A DNA stretch of 64,000 bases, taken from assembly GCA_023392995.1 (NCBI GenBank), contig JAEWMZ010000480.1, positions 1 to 64,000 of the forward strand, in the 5' to 3' direction. The notes beneath the pieces are model-generated. The model was not told the origin of the DNA. It saw nothing but the letters and a program-made list of their open reading frames with translations, and made no database searches. This DNA comes from Bacillota bacterium (GTDB lineage: Bacteria; Bacillota; Clostridia; Lachnospirales; Lachnospiraceae). Shown one piece after another: positions 22,827 to 32,246 of this stretch (within the stretch, counting starts at the first letter, position 1; each line of letters opens with the position of its first letter). The position numbers and the translations under genes were made by a program.

Positions 22827-23501
22827 TTATAATTTATTTATGCTCCCATGCTTATTAAAAAAATCTTCTGCAATTTTTCTTGCTTCTACAGCCTCTTCAA
22901 AAGTATCAAATGAACCCAAATATTTTCTCACACCATTTCTTGCGATATCTGCACGGTATTGTTTTGGTTTATCTGGATAGTAATATACACCAGTGACACC
23001 AGTTTTATTATTCTTAAGAATTCCTCTTTTTTGCATATGTTCATACCTATCAGAATAATTACAATTAGATGGAGAAAAATCTTTTGCAATATCAATCCTT
23101 CCGATATATAATTCATCACTATATCCGTTGTTAAGGCTCCAATCTAAAAAGTTATCAAAGCTATATTTCCATTCATCACATACTGTTATTCCTTTTCCAC
23201 CATAACGCTCATAATTATCGCTTGATGTAATATAACAGCTTGCAATAATTGATCTCCAACTATTATATAATTTCGGATATTTAACAACCATACCATCGCG
23301 GGTACATTGTTTGCATCCGCAACTCTTATTAGGTCTTGGTCTCCCTGTTATACCTAATAGTTTAGCTTCTCCAATAACTATTTCATTTCCACAATCACAT
23401 CGAACAGTCCATGATCTTCGAGTTCTTCCATTTTGTTTTAATGAAATAACAGTTAGATATCCATATCTTTTTCCAGTGAGATCAATATAATTACTTTTCA
23501 T
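22827..23501 (-). CDS. Free-standing homing endonuclease, HNH-like with AP2 DNA-binding domain
   Basis: The start is ATG 23499-23501 after GGAGGTG. The 224-residue protein has a zinc-binding N-terminus (CDCGNE ... KSCGCKQC), a degenerate HNH-type centre (WRSIIASCY ... GGKGITVCDEWKYSFDNFLDW ... RIDIAKDFSPSNC) and a C-terminal AP2 domain (TGVTGVYYYPDKPKQYRADI ... YLGSFDTFEEAVEAR). Such genes spread between phage genomes. The ribosome site and start lie next to a perfect 17-bp hairpin, so translation is probably blocked when read from far upstream. Confidence 0.85.
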   Translation of the reverse strand: MKSNYIDLTGKRYGYLTVISLKQNGRTRRSWTVRCDCGNEIVIGEAKLLGITGRPRPNKSCGCKQCTRDGMVVKYPKLYNSWRSIIASCYITSSDNYERYGGKGITVCDEWKYSFDNFLDWSLNNGYSDELYIGRIDIAKDFSPSNCNYSDRYEHMQKRGILKNNKTGVTGVYYYPDKPKQYRADIARNGVRKYLGSFDTFEEAVEARKIAEDFFNKHGSINKL

Positions 23502-23502
23502 A

Positions 23503-23546
23503 AGTATCACCTCCATATGAAAATATTACCATATGGAGGTGATACT
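23503..23546 (-). promoter_or_regulatory. Perfect hairpin sequestering the endonuclease ribosome site
   Basis: Seventeen-base arms (23503-23519 and 23530-23546) match perfectly with a 10-base loop. In the minus-strand mRNA the ribosome site GGAGGTG (23508-23514) is wholly inside the 3' arm, 6 bases before the ATG. Translation should be shut unless the transcript starts inside the hairpin or it is opened. Phage T4 I-TevI uses this kind of control. Confidence 0.8.
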
Positions 23547-23692
23547 ATCAACAATATTTAGTACGGAGTTTGAACCGGACATTGAAAATATGCCTAAATA
23601 ACGGCATTTTTATTGTAATTTTGTTACAAAATAGCATCGGTAATATTGACTAATGGGTATACTACACACATAATATACGTGGAGGTGTTGAC

Positions 23693-23860
23693 ATGCCAAG
23701 AATAAATCCAAGTAAGAAGATCAGAATGGACATTACCATTGATCCTGATCTGCAGGAGCAGATGATAAAGGTCTGCCAGGCAGAGGATCGTTCAATGTCC
23801 AATCTGATCACGATAGCTTTAAAGCAGTACATTTCCAATTATGAGAAGAGGGCTAAATAG
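23693..23860 (+). CDS. Ribbon-helix-helix regulator, 55 residues
   Basis: ATG at 23693 follows GGAGGTG. The product has an N-terminal strand (KKIRMDITIDPDL) and two helices (LQEQMIKVCQAEDRSMSNLITIALKQYISNYEKR), an RHH (Arc/CopG) repressor pattern. A weak promoter (TTGACT 23646-23651, 19 bases, TAATAT 23671-23676) and a terminator enclose it as a single-gene plus-strand unit in a minus-strand block, so it is probably expressed in the lysogen. Target unknown. Confidence 0.75.
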   Translation: MPRINPSKKIRMDITIDPDLQEQMIKVCQAEDRSMSNLITIALKQYISNYEKRAK

Positions 23861-23875
23861 CTCTCTTCTTTTTTT
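23843..23875 (+). terminator. Terminator of the RHH gene
   Basis: AGAAGAG (23844-23850) and CTCTTCT (23863-23869) form a stem followed by a run of T; the gene's stop lies in the loop. Confidence 0.75.
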
Positions 23876-23962
23876 GTGTATTTTATGTGTATAATCCCAT
23901 ACTTAGTACGTAGTTTTTACCGATAGCGAAGTATTAGAATATGCTCATTTAGTAAAATGATG

Positions 23963-24499
23963 CTATTTAATGTTTAAATAGTAATCTTTGCTAGAAAAAA
24001 ATTTTTTACCACTAAAACTCGTATATGAACTATCTCCATAATATACAAATCCAAGTTTAGTCATAACTTTTTTTGAACCTATATTATCAACTGCATGTCT
24101 ACAAAAGAACTTCTTCTCACCTAAAGTACAATTAGCAAAATCTAATATCACTTTTCCTGCTTCAGTTGTCAGACCTTGTCCCCAATATTTTTTCATAATA
24201 TTATACCCAAGTTCATAGCAATCTAATTCTTCTTTGAAGTTTATACCACCAGAACCAAATAATTCTCCTGTTTCTTTAAGAACAAATCCCCAAGTATAAT
24301 TATGTTCACTATCTATATTCTGTTCCTCAACTTTCAGCCATTCAATAGTATCATCAACGCTTTTATGCATATCCCAAACCATAAACTTTGCTACTTCTGA
24401 ATCAGACGTCCAACTTTTATAAATAAGTTCAGCATCATTAATAGAAAGAGGGCGAAGTAATATTCTATTACTTTCCAACTTTGGTGTTTTCATATTCAA
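23963..24499 (-). CDS. GNAT acetyltransferase (RimJ/RimL-like)
   Basis: The 178-residue protein fits the ribosomal-protein-alanine-acetyltransferase branch of GNAT: RILLRPLSINDAELIYKSW at the start, a GSGGINF strand, the acetyl-CoA loop YWGQGLTTEAGKVILDFA and NIGSKKVMTKLGFVYYG near the end. It lies between the tail fibre gene and cargo genes, an accessory spot. Substrate unknown. An AGGT-type ribosome site precedes the start. Confidence 0.88.
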   Translation of the reverse strand: MNMKTPKLESNRILLRPLSINDAELIYKSWTSDSEVAKFMVWDMHKSVDDTIEWLKVEEQNIDSEHNYTWGFVLKETGELFGSGGINFKEELDCYELGYNIMKKYWGQGLTTEAGKVILDFANCTLGEKKFFCRHAVDNIGSKKVMTKLGFVYYGDSSYTSFSGKKFFSSKDYYLNIK

Positions 24500-24550
24500 C
24501 TTACCTCCATTATAGAAATAATTTCATTCTCAATTGAAACCAATAACGTA

Positions 24551-26926
24551 TCATGTCTGCATCATATACAATATTGCATTTGTTTCCGCATCTGCATATT
24601 GATAGTATCCTATGTCAGCTGGATGCACAGTGTCTTGACAATAAGTTACTTGAGCCGTTGATCTCTTATTTGCGTTTCTCGTGGTAAAAACAAGATTATG
24701 GAATACATCAAATTGGCTTGCCGTGTGGCAAGTCTTAACATAGCTCATTTCGGATGCAAGCTTATTATAAAGATTGGTCAAATCATAGATAAATTTATTT
24801 CTTGTATAAGGGAGATTGTCACCATGACTTAGCGAATACCCGGGATATGCCATGTGATACCCTACAAGCAAAACTTTCGCACTTGGATATTGTAAGTGCA
24901 GCTTGCTTATAAATAATCTTATTTTTGTTTCCAGATTACTTATACTGTAATTAGCTGCCCATACACCACTCTCGAAATCATTCCACCCAAGCAAGCATAC
25001 CACATAGTCGAGTGTTACTCCTGCACCATAATTACTCATGAATTCAGTAAACGAGATATCTCCAGTTGATGTACTCCATAACCAATTGTTAGGACATTCA
25101 GGCGGAAGAGCAGAAGGATCATATAAATAATTATCCCATGCATACCCCCCGTTTGCAGTATACTTGCTGTTGCTGTTGTTCGTGGATGTGTATTTACCAA
25201 CAAGCTTAGTATTTGTTAACCCATTTGTATTTCTTAACAAATTTACTATCTCATCGGTTAGTGTCATTTGTGCGGTAAGACTGTCACCAAAAAAAGCTAT
25301 TGTCTTAGATGGGTTTGTGGCTGTTATTGCGCTTGAATCTACAACCCTAAATACTACGCTTTTCGCCTCTATCACCTTGTTGTTTTTATCATACAGCACA
25401 ATGTTTGCATTAAGTGTTGTGCCAACGTATCCTGTCGGAACCGATATTATAAATCTGTCCGAATACACAGTAATGTAGCTACTAATATTATTGATTCTAA
25501 CTATGTATTCGTTTTCCAAATAAGGGTTCTTTGTATAAAACATTCCATACTTAAATAATTCTAAGGTCTGTCCTTTTACCACAAAGTATTCGTTTGGTAC
25601 ACTAAGAGCAGCATCTCCCTTTAATAGCTTTATTTCATTTTTTATTGTGTTAATATTAGCTGGTGTCTCTGTTACTGTTAGAGATAAATTGCTTGCATAT
25701 GGTGGAGTAAGTGTGGCACCGTTCCAAATCTTAAATCTATAAAAACAACTTCCGTCTGCCACAACCGATCCATGTTTAACCGTGTTAACTATCATAGATT
25801 CAAAAACATGGCTACTGTTATATTTGTAGACAAAGAGATAAGCGGGTACAATATCAAATGTCAGCGTTTCTCCGTTATCAAATTGGTGAAATCCTGTTCG
25901 TATTTTATCGGTTGCAGTAGCGTCTGCCCCCGTGGCATCAACAATATTTCCTTGAACCCAATCTGTAAAAGTTACACTTGAAACACCTGACATAATACTT
26001 TGCTTTAAGGTTGTAACATCTGTATCTATCTTGGCTCTTAATTCTGATTCGAGACTGTCTATAACTTCCGAATCAACCGTGGCTATTATAACCAAGTTGG
26101 TTGAATTCGAAACCAACTCAGACGCAATTCCTGCTTTATAGAGTAATATTCTGTAATAGTATCCAGTCAGTGGTGCAAACGATTGACTTATTGAACTATT
26201 ATTTATAGCAACTCCTTTATATGCATGACTCGCGTCATAGGAAAATACAAAAAACACATATCCATTTAATGGTGTAATAGTGACTTGCTTGTTTCCTGTA
26301 AAATCAACATACCCAGTTCTTAATCTTGCAGCATTGGTAAGATTAGTCCCGTCGGCTCCATTGATATTTCCAACTTCCCAATTATCTAAAACCACGTTTG
26401 TTAAACCAGATTTCCACACCTTATACATATTCCTTATATTTTCTCCCAATGTAGGTTGTTTATAACCATACATATCAATTCTGCCATCAATTAACTCTGC
26501 GTCGCCTGTTGTGCTTCCGGTGTCCAATGATGATAAACTGTTAATTCTAGCACGCTCAGTTGCAACCTCTGCGAGCCTTTCTGATTTTTCAGTATTCACA
26601 GCATTTGTACGATTTGTCACTTCTGCATCAAGTGCAGATTGATTCGATTTTGAAGCCAACTCGGAAGTAACTTCATTATGTTCAGTATCCAATCTCTCTT
26701 TTAATGTTATATATCCAGTCCCGGCAATTGCCTGGGCTACAGCCGGAGAAGAATCTCCGTAAACGACTAATGCATCTATTTGGGCTTGTTGCTCAACGAT
26801 GGCATTATCCAGATCATCTATACCCTTATCCATTATATTTAAATTAAAAGCATTTCTTGGAGTGTTTGTTGATGGAGAATCCTTCCAACCAGTTCCTCCT
26901 CCTACTCTAATGTATTTCTTAGCCAT
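24551..26926 (-). CDS. Tail fibre/receptor-binding protein with C-terminal SGNH esterase domain
   Basis: The 791-residue protein starts with a short conserved tail-attachment segment (KKYIRVGGGTGWKDSP), then coiled-coil regions (TEHNEVTSELASKSNQSALDAEVTN), two similar beta-rich units (LDNWEVGNINGADGTN and FTDWVQGNIVDATGAD head related blocks near residues 180 and 320) and a C-terminal SGNH hydrolase: FFGDSLTAQ block I near residue 545 and DTVHPADIGY as the Asp-His block. It probably binds and deacetylates cell-wall polymers during adsorption. The twin middle blocks look like an internal duplication. Confidence 0.82.
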   Translation of the reverse strand: MAKKYIRVGGGTGWKDSPSTNTPRNAFNLNIMDKGIDDLDNAIVEQQAQIDALVVYGDSSPAVAQAIAGTGYITLKERLDTEHNEVTSELASKSNQSALDAEVTNRTNAVNTEKSERLAEVATERARINSLSSLDTGSTTGDAELIDGRIDMYGYKQPTLGENIRNMYKVWKSGLTNVVLDNWEVGNINGADGTNLTNAARLRTGYVDFTGNKQVTITPLNGYVFFVFSYDASHAYKGVAINNSSISQSFAPLTGYYYRILLYKAGIASELVSNSTNLVIIATVDSEVIDSLESELRAKIDTDVTTLKQSIMSGVSSVTFTDWVQGNIVDATGADATATDKIRTGFHQFDNGETLTFDIVPAYLFVYKYNSSHVFESMIVNTVKHGSVVADGSCFYRFKIWNGATLTPPYASNLSLTVTETPANINTIKNEIKLLKGDAALSVPNEYFVVKGQTLELFKYGMFYTKNPYLENEYIVRINNISSYITVYSDRFIISVPTGYVGTTLNANIVLYDKNNKVIEAKSVVFRVVDSSAITATNPSKTIAFFGDSLTAQMTLTDEIVNLLRNTNGLTNTKLVGKYTSTNNSNSKYTANGGYAWDNYLYDPSALPPECPNNWLWSTSTGDISFTEFMSNYGAGVTLDYVVCLLGWNDFESGVWAANYSISNLETKIRLFISKLHLQYPSAKVLLVGYHMAYPGYSLSHGDNLPYTRNKFIYDLTNLYNKLASEMSYVKTCHTASQFDVFHNLVFTTRNANKRSTAQVTYCQDTVHPADIGYYQYADAETNAILYMMQT

Positions 26927-27122
26927 TTTTAACCTCCTCCTCTTCTAATGCTTTTTCATGTTGCTTTCGCTCTGACTCAATTATCCTTAGCTCAGCGGAT
27001 TTCAATCCTCCAAGTATTTCAGATAATATCATAGTGGTTACACCAACCGGAAGATCAGCCACATTTATAACATCTGCCAAATTCGTTCTTAGTTCAGCAA
27101 TTCTTAAATTAACACCCTTCAT
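26919..27122 (-). CDS. Small tail-associated protein, 67 residues
   Basis: The start is ATG 27120-27122 with AGGAGG 7 bases before. It is helical (LRIAELRTNLADVINVADLPVG ... ELRIIESERKQHEKALEEEE) and overlaps the start of the tail fibre gene by 8 bases. Its position between tail tip and fibre suggests a fibre-assembly or structural role. Confidence 0.6.
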   Translation of the reverse strand: MKGVNLRIAELRTNLADVINVADLPVGVTTMILSEILGGLKSAELRIIESERKQHEKALEEEEVKNG

Positions 27123-27133
27123 TATCATTCCTC

Positions 27134-29041
27134 CTATTGATGTACAAAATTGGATGATACCCAATCCCTCAATGTGCTATCTACCGCATTCATTGCATTT
27201 ATTAACTGTGTCTCTGTGACTCCTCCTGATGGCAAATATCCACCAATATTAGCACTTGTTATAAATGTCTGGCTTACACCTCCTATTGATAATGTAGGTG
27301 CCGATTCAAGTTGAAAATTAACACGATTTATAAAGTTTGCTGTTTCATTTACAATTATATAATCTATCCACATATCAGAGCCATCAATTTCGGCAGTGGC
27401 CTGAAGAGATGTATTTTTAAGAGTTATTTTTCCATCTTTGATTGTTACGCTTCCATTAGTTCCACTTGTAGTAAATTCACCATTTGTTGATCTTATTTTC
27501 CCTGTAGGGTCAATGTATAAATTAATCATGTCAATAGTGCTGTTGTTTAAATCTATCATCATTCCGGATAATCCAGAATAATAATTAGCAGATCTTATCA
27601 CGCCACCAATATATTCCGATGCAGTAATATTTCCACTAAATTTTCCATTGATAGCTTCTATAGTGCCGTCAAGTAATACTTTAAAATTCCCATTGACAGT
27701 AACAAGCCCTTCTAAATTAATATTGTCAGCTTTAACATCAATCTGTGTGAGGTCTGTATCTGGGTTTCCGTTTAATGAAACATATCCAATATTACCGTTG
27801 CTGTTTACCTTTAGTACTACCTGACCAGCCATGACATTAATTTCTCCAGTCAACCGCTCGTCCATATCTTCGACTTCGACCTTGAATTGTTCAACGTCTT
27901 TGATTATACGTGTTGCTTTGCCTTTAAGTTGTAGTATTTCGTAGTTTAATCCAAAATGCTGTGCCTGTTCCTCTGATCCTTCGGCTTTATATTCATCTAT
28001 AAGAGCTTGTATTCCGGTTAGCGTTCTTTGTAGTATGTATCCAGCCGTAGAATCTTCACCATTGAACTTTGTGAAGTCACCTGGTTCTAAAAACGGCAGC
28101 CCTATTGATTTTGCTGTATAAGGTCTATAACCTCTATTAAAAATGTTATGTGATACATTCGTTGCAATGATTGCAAGCTCTGCGGCTCCCTTCCCATAAA
28201 CAAGAAAATTCCCTTCGATAATATACGCATTAGCTCCAGTACCGTAAATACATCCCACATCATCAGTATCTTGTCTAATTACGATCTTATCAATTGCTTT
28301 TACGGTATACTCTTCAAATCTTATAGTTTCGTATGAGGATATTCCGATTTCAATATTATATGGCTCGTTCATTGGGTAGTCATTTTGAGGGTAATCGTTT
28401 TGAGGATAATCCTCATGCTGTTTTTCGAGGATTATGTGAGTAAACATTCCATACCTGTCAATATGTCCAAAACAACCGTTTATTTCTTCGCAAGCTTCAA
28501 TTACTGTTCTACCGGATAGTTGCGTGGGATCTATGGTCTTTTCAATAATCATGGAATCATTAGGTAGTGGAAGTTTGCTTGTGTCCTCTGTAAGGCCTAC
28601 GTGAGCCAGGAATGATGCTCTAAACTGTGCTAGGGTATATGTTTCTATACCAGTAGAGAAAAGGCCGTTGTACCATGAAGATACATCGACCTCGATTTTT
28701 TTCATGCGGTCATAAGCTACGATATTTTTTGTTGTCATATCATCGCTTTTAGTGCAACTATAAACTTTATAAATTCCAAGTGGAACTGTATATTCTCCAA
28801 TGATGTGCTTATATTCAAACTCAAGTCCTGTCAAATAATTAGAAATTAACTCTATGTTTATCTCGCATTGGGAAGCTATGCAAGCTCCATATAACACGTT
28901 ATCGCTATTGACTATGCTTTCTATAATTTTAGAGCTTTCCTCAATAATTGAATCTGATAAAGTAAGCCCCAATGATGGGAAATACATGACAGGAGTTATA
29001 GCAGCCCCTTGTTTATAAAGATTTTTTATTGCTTCTTCCAT
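27134..29041 (-). CDS. Tail tip / prophage endopeptidase tail protein
   Basis: The 635-residue protein follows the distal tail gene, the place of Tal/gp21-type tail hub proteins. The first 370 residues are a hub-like domain (LTLSDSIIEESSKII ... SQCEINIELISNYL ... YTVPLGIYKVYSCTKSDD). A five-residue repeat NDYPQ/NDYPM occurs three times near residue 215-228. The second half is beta-rich (VNGNFKVLLDGTIEAINGKFSG ...), typical of the fibrous extension. Whether it keeps peptidase activity cannot be judged. Confidence 0.8.
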   Translation of the reverse strand: MEEAIKNLYKQGAAITPVMYFPSLGLTLSDSIIEESSKIIESIVNSDNVLYGACIASQCEINIELISNYLTGLEFEYKHIIGEYTVPLGIYKVYSCTKSDDMTTKNIVAYDRMKKIEVDVSSWYNGLFSTGIETYTLAQFRASFLAHVGLTEDTSKLPLPNDSMIIEKTIDPTQLSGRTVIEACEEINGCFGHIDRYGMFTHIILEKQHEDYPQNDYPQNDYPMNEPYNIEIGISSYETIRFEEYTVKAIDKIVIRQDTDDVGCIYGTGANAYIIEGNFLVYGKGAAELAIIATNVSHNIFNRGYRPYTAKSIGLPFLEPGDFTKFNGEDSTAGYILQRTLTGIQALIDEYKAEGSEEQAQHFGLNYEILQLKGKATRIIKDVEQFKVEVEDMDERLTGEINVMAGQVVLKVNSNGNIGYVSLNGNPDTDLTQIDVKADNINLEGLVTVNGNFKVLLDGTIEAINGKFSGNITASEYIGGVIRSANYYSGLSGMMIDLNNSTIDMINLYIDPTGKIRSTNGEFTTSGTNGSVTIKDGKITLKNTSLQATAEIDGSDMWIDYIIVNETANFINRVNFQLESAPTLSIGGVSQTFITSANIGGYLPSGGVTETQLINAMNAVDSTLRDWVSSNFVHQ

Positions 29042-29053
29042 CGCTACACCGCC

Positions 29054-29443
29054 TTATAAGCTTGTCAAAACAATGTCAATAGGCTGATATATAATATCTA
29101 CACCCCTGACTTTGTAGTGTCTAAATTCTAAATCGTTAATTTTAAAGGTATTAGAAGTGTAATACGCACCAGTTTGTTGATCCCAAAATTCAATAGTTAA
29201 GCCGCTATATAAAGGAAAGAATCCCATAAACGCATCGACAGCTGGCTTTTTCATTGCATTGGTTGAGAATTTTATTTCTGATGTAGTATACGGGGAATAA
29301 ACCTCATGCAAATGACCATCTGCAGTATAATAACTCCTGAGCAATCTTCTAATTATCGGCCTGCATGAATATGTCCTCATGTTTATGTATCTGTTGGGGA
29401 TTTCTACGTCGTTTATTCTTATTAAGTGTCCATCGAATGCCAT
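29054..29443 (-). CDS. Distal tail protein-like
   Basis: The 129-residue product begins MAFDGHLIRINDVEIPNRYI and contains TYSCRPIIRRLLRSYYTADG, a pattern of siphovirus distal tail/baseplate proteins. It is placed between the tape measure and the tail tip as expected. It is shorter than Dit of SPP1, so only the N-terminal ring domain is likely present. Confidence 0.7.
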   Translation of the reverse strand: MAFDGHLIRINDVEIPNRYINMRTYSCRPIIRRLLRSYYTADGHLHEVYSPYTTSEIKFSTNAMKKPAVDAFMGFFPLYSGLTIEFWDQQTGAYYTSNTFKINDLEFRHYKVRGVDIIYQPIDIVLTSL

Positions 29444-29447
29444 GGTA

Positions 29448-32228
29448 TCACCCTACCGGGAATGGAGCTATCCCCGTCCTTTGGTAATATTTCTTTGCTT
29501 CAAGCCTAATAAACTCGAATATACCTCCGTTTGTTTCAGTGGCTTTTATCTCTATACCCAGTGACCCTATTATTGAATTTAATAGATCTTGCTGGGATGA
29601 TGATGTAGTGGCTTTTGATGCTGACACATTATACGAGGCATCAATTTCAAAGTCCTTTGGTATACTGCTACTTATTTCGTTTGTTACGTTACTCATTTCG
29701 TTTACAAATCCTTCGCCAAGTCCCTGTGCAAGATATTTTCCAACTTCATCTCTGAATACAGTGGATGGAGAATGAATTCCGAATACACTCTTGATTCCAT
29801 TAAGAACAGAAGCTCCAAAACCCTTAATCTTATCAAGTATCCAATCAGTTGCGTTGCTTATTCCATTCCAGATACCTTTTACAAGATTAATTCCAATGTC
29901 TGCTATTCCAGTTAATCCATTTGTTAATCCTGTAATAATATCACCACCAAATTCGATTACGCTCTTGACGATCCATGTCCCAAGGCTATTCATACCGTTC
30001 CATATGCCTTTTACTGCATTAATACCTATGCTCTTTAAGTTATCAGGTAAATTGCTAAGGCCGCTAACAATTTGGGTCAATACATTCTTTGCCGCTTCGA
30101 TTGCTTTTTCCTTTAGGCTGTTTGCGAAATCTTGAATTTTCTGTACTCCATTATCGAAATGTTCTTTCAATTTTCCTGGCAATTCCCCTATGCTTTTACC
30201 AAGATCAACAAAAAATGTTTTAATATTTTCAACCAATTCATTTATTTTAGTTCGAAATACCTCATTATTGTCATATATCAATTTAAAGGCGCCTGAAATT
30301 GGATTAACTAGCATAAGTAGAAGTGATTGCCAATTATCCTTTACGAAGCTTATGACCCCTGAAAGAAATTCTTTTACCTTCTCAATCGCTCCTGATACAG
30401 TTTCTGTTATACCATTCCATATCCCTTTAACACCTTCTCTGAAATCTTCATTCGTAGCCCATAAGGTTCCAATAATTGCTACCAGTGAAGCAACTGCTGT
30501 TATAATAATACCTATTGGATTGGCATTCATTACTGCATTTAATGCAGCTTGTGCTATAGTAGCGCCTTCATTCGCCAATTGAAAAGCCTTTATTGCTCCT
30601 ACCACTCCCTGTATCATGGTTACTACATTCCACGCCACAAAACCAGCTCCAACTCCAGCAATCGCTGAGATAAGTGTATCTTTGTTATCAACGATCCATT
30701 CAACTAATTCACCTACTTTTTCAGCTACGTTTCCAACAGTTTCAGCTATTTGTGATCCATTTTCCTTAACATAATCTGTTATTTCTTGAATTATTGGCAT
30801 TATGCTTTTTTCCAATGGCTCAGATATACTTGTCTGTATCTGCCGTCCTAGGCCTTCCATTGCACTACCAATATCATCATATTTTTTTTGATTGATATTA
30901 TCTAATGCTGAGCTTGTAGTTGAGATTGCACCATCTAAGTTAGTTAATGCTTTTATCCCCGATGCTCCAAGGTCTTCCCACTGTGTTCCGAATAATGCAA
31001 TACCTGCTACATTTTGTGCTAACGGGTCTTTGATAGAAAAGATAGCATTAACCGTCTCCGTCATTGCCTGTTTTGCACTATCCCCTCCGGCACCGAATTT
31101 TTGTGCCATATCGTCAGCGTTCAATCCAATGTCAGCAAATGCCGTATTTGTAGAATCTGATCCATCTTTTACACGTATTCCAAATTCCTTTACAGCATCT
31201 CCTAATTTATCAACGCTAAATGTTCCTCCCTCTGCTCCATTAGCAAGCATATTGAACATATCTTCTGCGCTTAATCCCAGACCACTAAATTGACCACTAT
31301 ACTCATTTATTGTATCCAGTAAGTCACCATTTTTATCAAGTCCATTTTGCGCTCCCTGTGTAATTAGATTATAAGCTTCTTCACTAGATAAGCCAAATGT
31401 ATCCATTAGCATGTTCGCTGACCGTACACTGTCTGATACATCAAATTCAAATGAATCTCTTAGCAACAAAGCCTGTTCTGTCATATTTTTCAAAGATTCA
31501 CCTGATAGATCTGTCTGTTGTTTAACAACTGCCATAGAATCCGCAACATCTTGTATATCTGCTCCAAAATTATTGGCATAGATATCATTCATAGTTTGTT
31601 TTAAACCGTCAAATTCTTCTTCTACTGCTCCTGTTTTTGTTACCAAATCATTAAATGCAGTGTTTGAATCAGTTACAAATCCTATCGTACTTGATCCAAG
31701 TTCTTTAAAACCATTAACTAATAATTGAATACCTGATATAATCGCACTTGATAATAAATTCGCCTTTAATATATCAGCAAAACTCAAAGAATTATCGCTT
31801 GCATTTTCAGCACTGTTCCCTAATTGTTCAAATTCTTTGCTTAAATCATCTGTTTGGTTTTTAGCACTTTCAATTACATCATTATTGCTTTTAAGCTGCC
31901 GTTCCATCGTATTAAGCTCAGCCGTTGCTTGGTTCACAACTCTTTGCCATCCTTGAGTAACCTTATCATTTTCACCATATTTTTCTGCTGCCGAAGTAAG
32001 CCCTTTTTGCAATTCATTCAGTTTATTTTTCTGCTCATCAATTTGCTTGTTTAGTACTTCATTTGCAGCAGATAAAGCCTCTACACTATTATCTCCTTTA
32101 TCAAATTGGCTTGCTACAACCTTCATCTCAGTGCCAAGCGTTTTCAAATTTTCATTTATTCCATTTATAGCATTACGAAATTCTGATTCCCCATCAATTC
32201 CTATTTTGGGTCCAATATCATAAGCCAT
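29448..32228 (-). CDS. Tape measure protein
   Basis: At 926 residues it is the longest phage gene, which fits a siphovirus tape measure and a tail of about 140 nm by the usual 0.15 nm per residue. It has N-terminal coiled coils (QIDEQKNKLNELQKGLTSAAEKYG), a TMP core (residues about 180-440, DIQDVADSMAVVKQQTDLSGES), a hydrophobic region near 525-600 (AGVGAGFVAWNVVTMIQGVVGAI, GIIITAVASLVAIIGTLW) and repeated tryptophan units (NAVKGIWNGM, NLVKGIWNGI) near the end. It threads the tail and may help DNA entry. Confidence 0.92.
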   Translation of the reverse strand: MAYDIGPKIGIDGESEFRNAINGINENLKTLGTEMKVVASQFDKGDNSVEALSAANEVLNKQIDEQKNKLNELQKGLTSAAEKYGENDKVTQGWQRVVNQATAELNTMERQLKSNNDVIESAKNQTDDLSKEFEQLGNSAENASDNSLSFADILKANLLSSAIISGIQLLVNGFKELGSSTIGFVTDSNTAFNDLVTKTGAVEEEFDGLKQTMNDIYANNFGADIQDVADSMAVVKQQTDLSGESLKNMTEQALLLRDSFEFDVSDSVRSANMLMDTFGLSSEEAYNLITQGAQNGLDKNGDLLDTINEYSGQFSGLGLSAEDMFNMLANGAEGGTFSVDKLGDAVKEFGIRVKDGSDSTNTAFADIGLNADDMAQKFGAGGDSAKQAMTETVNAIFSIKDPLAQNVAGIALFGTQWEDLGASGIKALTNLDGAISTTSSALDNINQKKYDDIGSAMEGLGRQIQTSISEPLEKSIMPIIQEITDYVKENGSQIAETVGNVAEKVGELVEWIVDNKDTLISAIAGVGAGFVAWNVVTMIQGVVGAIKAFQLANEGATIAQAALNAVMNANPIGIIITAVASLVAIIGTLWATNEDFREGVKGIWNGITETVSGAIEKVKEFLSGVISFVKDNWQSLLLMLVNPISGAFKLIYDNNEVFRTKINELVENIKTFFVDLGKSIGELPGKLKEHFDNGVQKIQDFANSLKEKAIEAAKNVLTQIVSGLSNLPDNLKSIGINAVKGIWNGMNSLGTWIVKSVIEFGGDIITGLTNGLTGIADIGINLVKGIWNGISNATDWILDKIKGFGASVLNGIKSVFGIHSPSTVFRDEVGKYLAQGLGEGFVNEMSNVTNEISSSIPKDFEIDASYNVSASKATTSSSQQDLLNSIIGSLGIEIKATETNGGIFEFIRLEAKKYYQRTGIAPFPVG

Positions 32229-32246
32229 TTATATCACCTGCCTTTT

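Noticed and set aside
28375..28420. CRISPR-like short repeats in the tail tip gene
   Set aside because: They are three codon-level repeats (NDYPQ) within a continuous frame; no CRISPR array was seen in the window.
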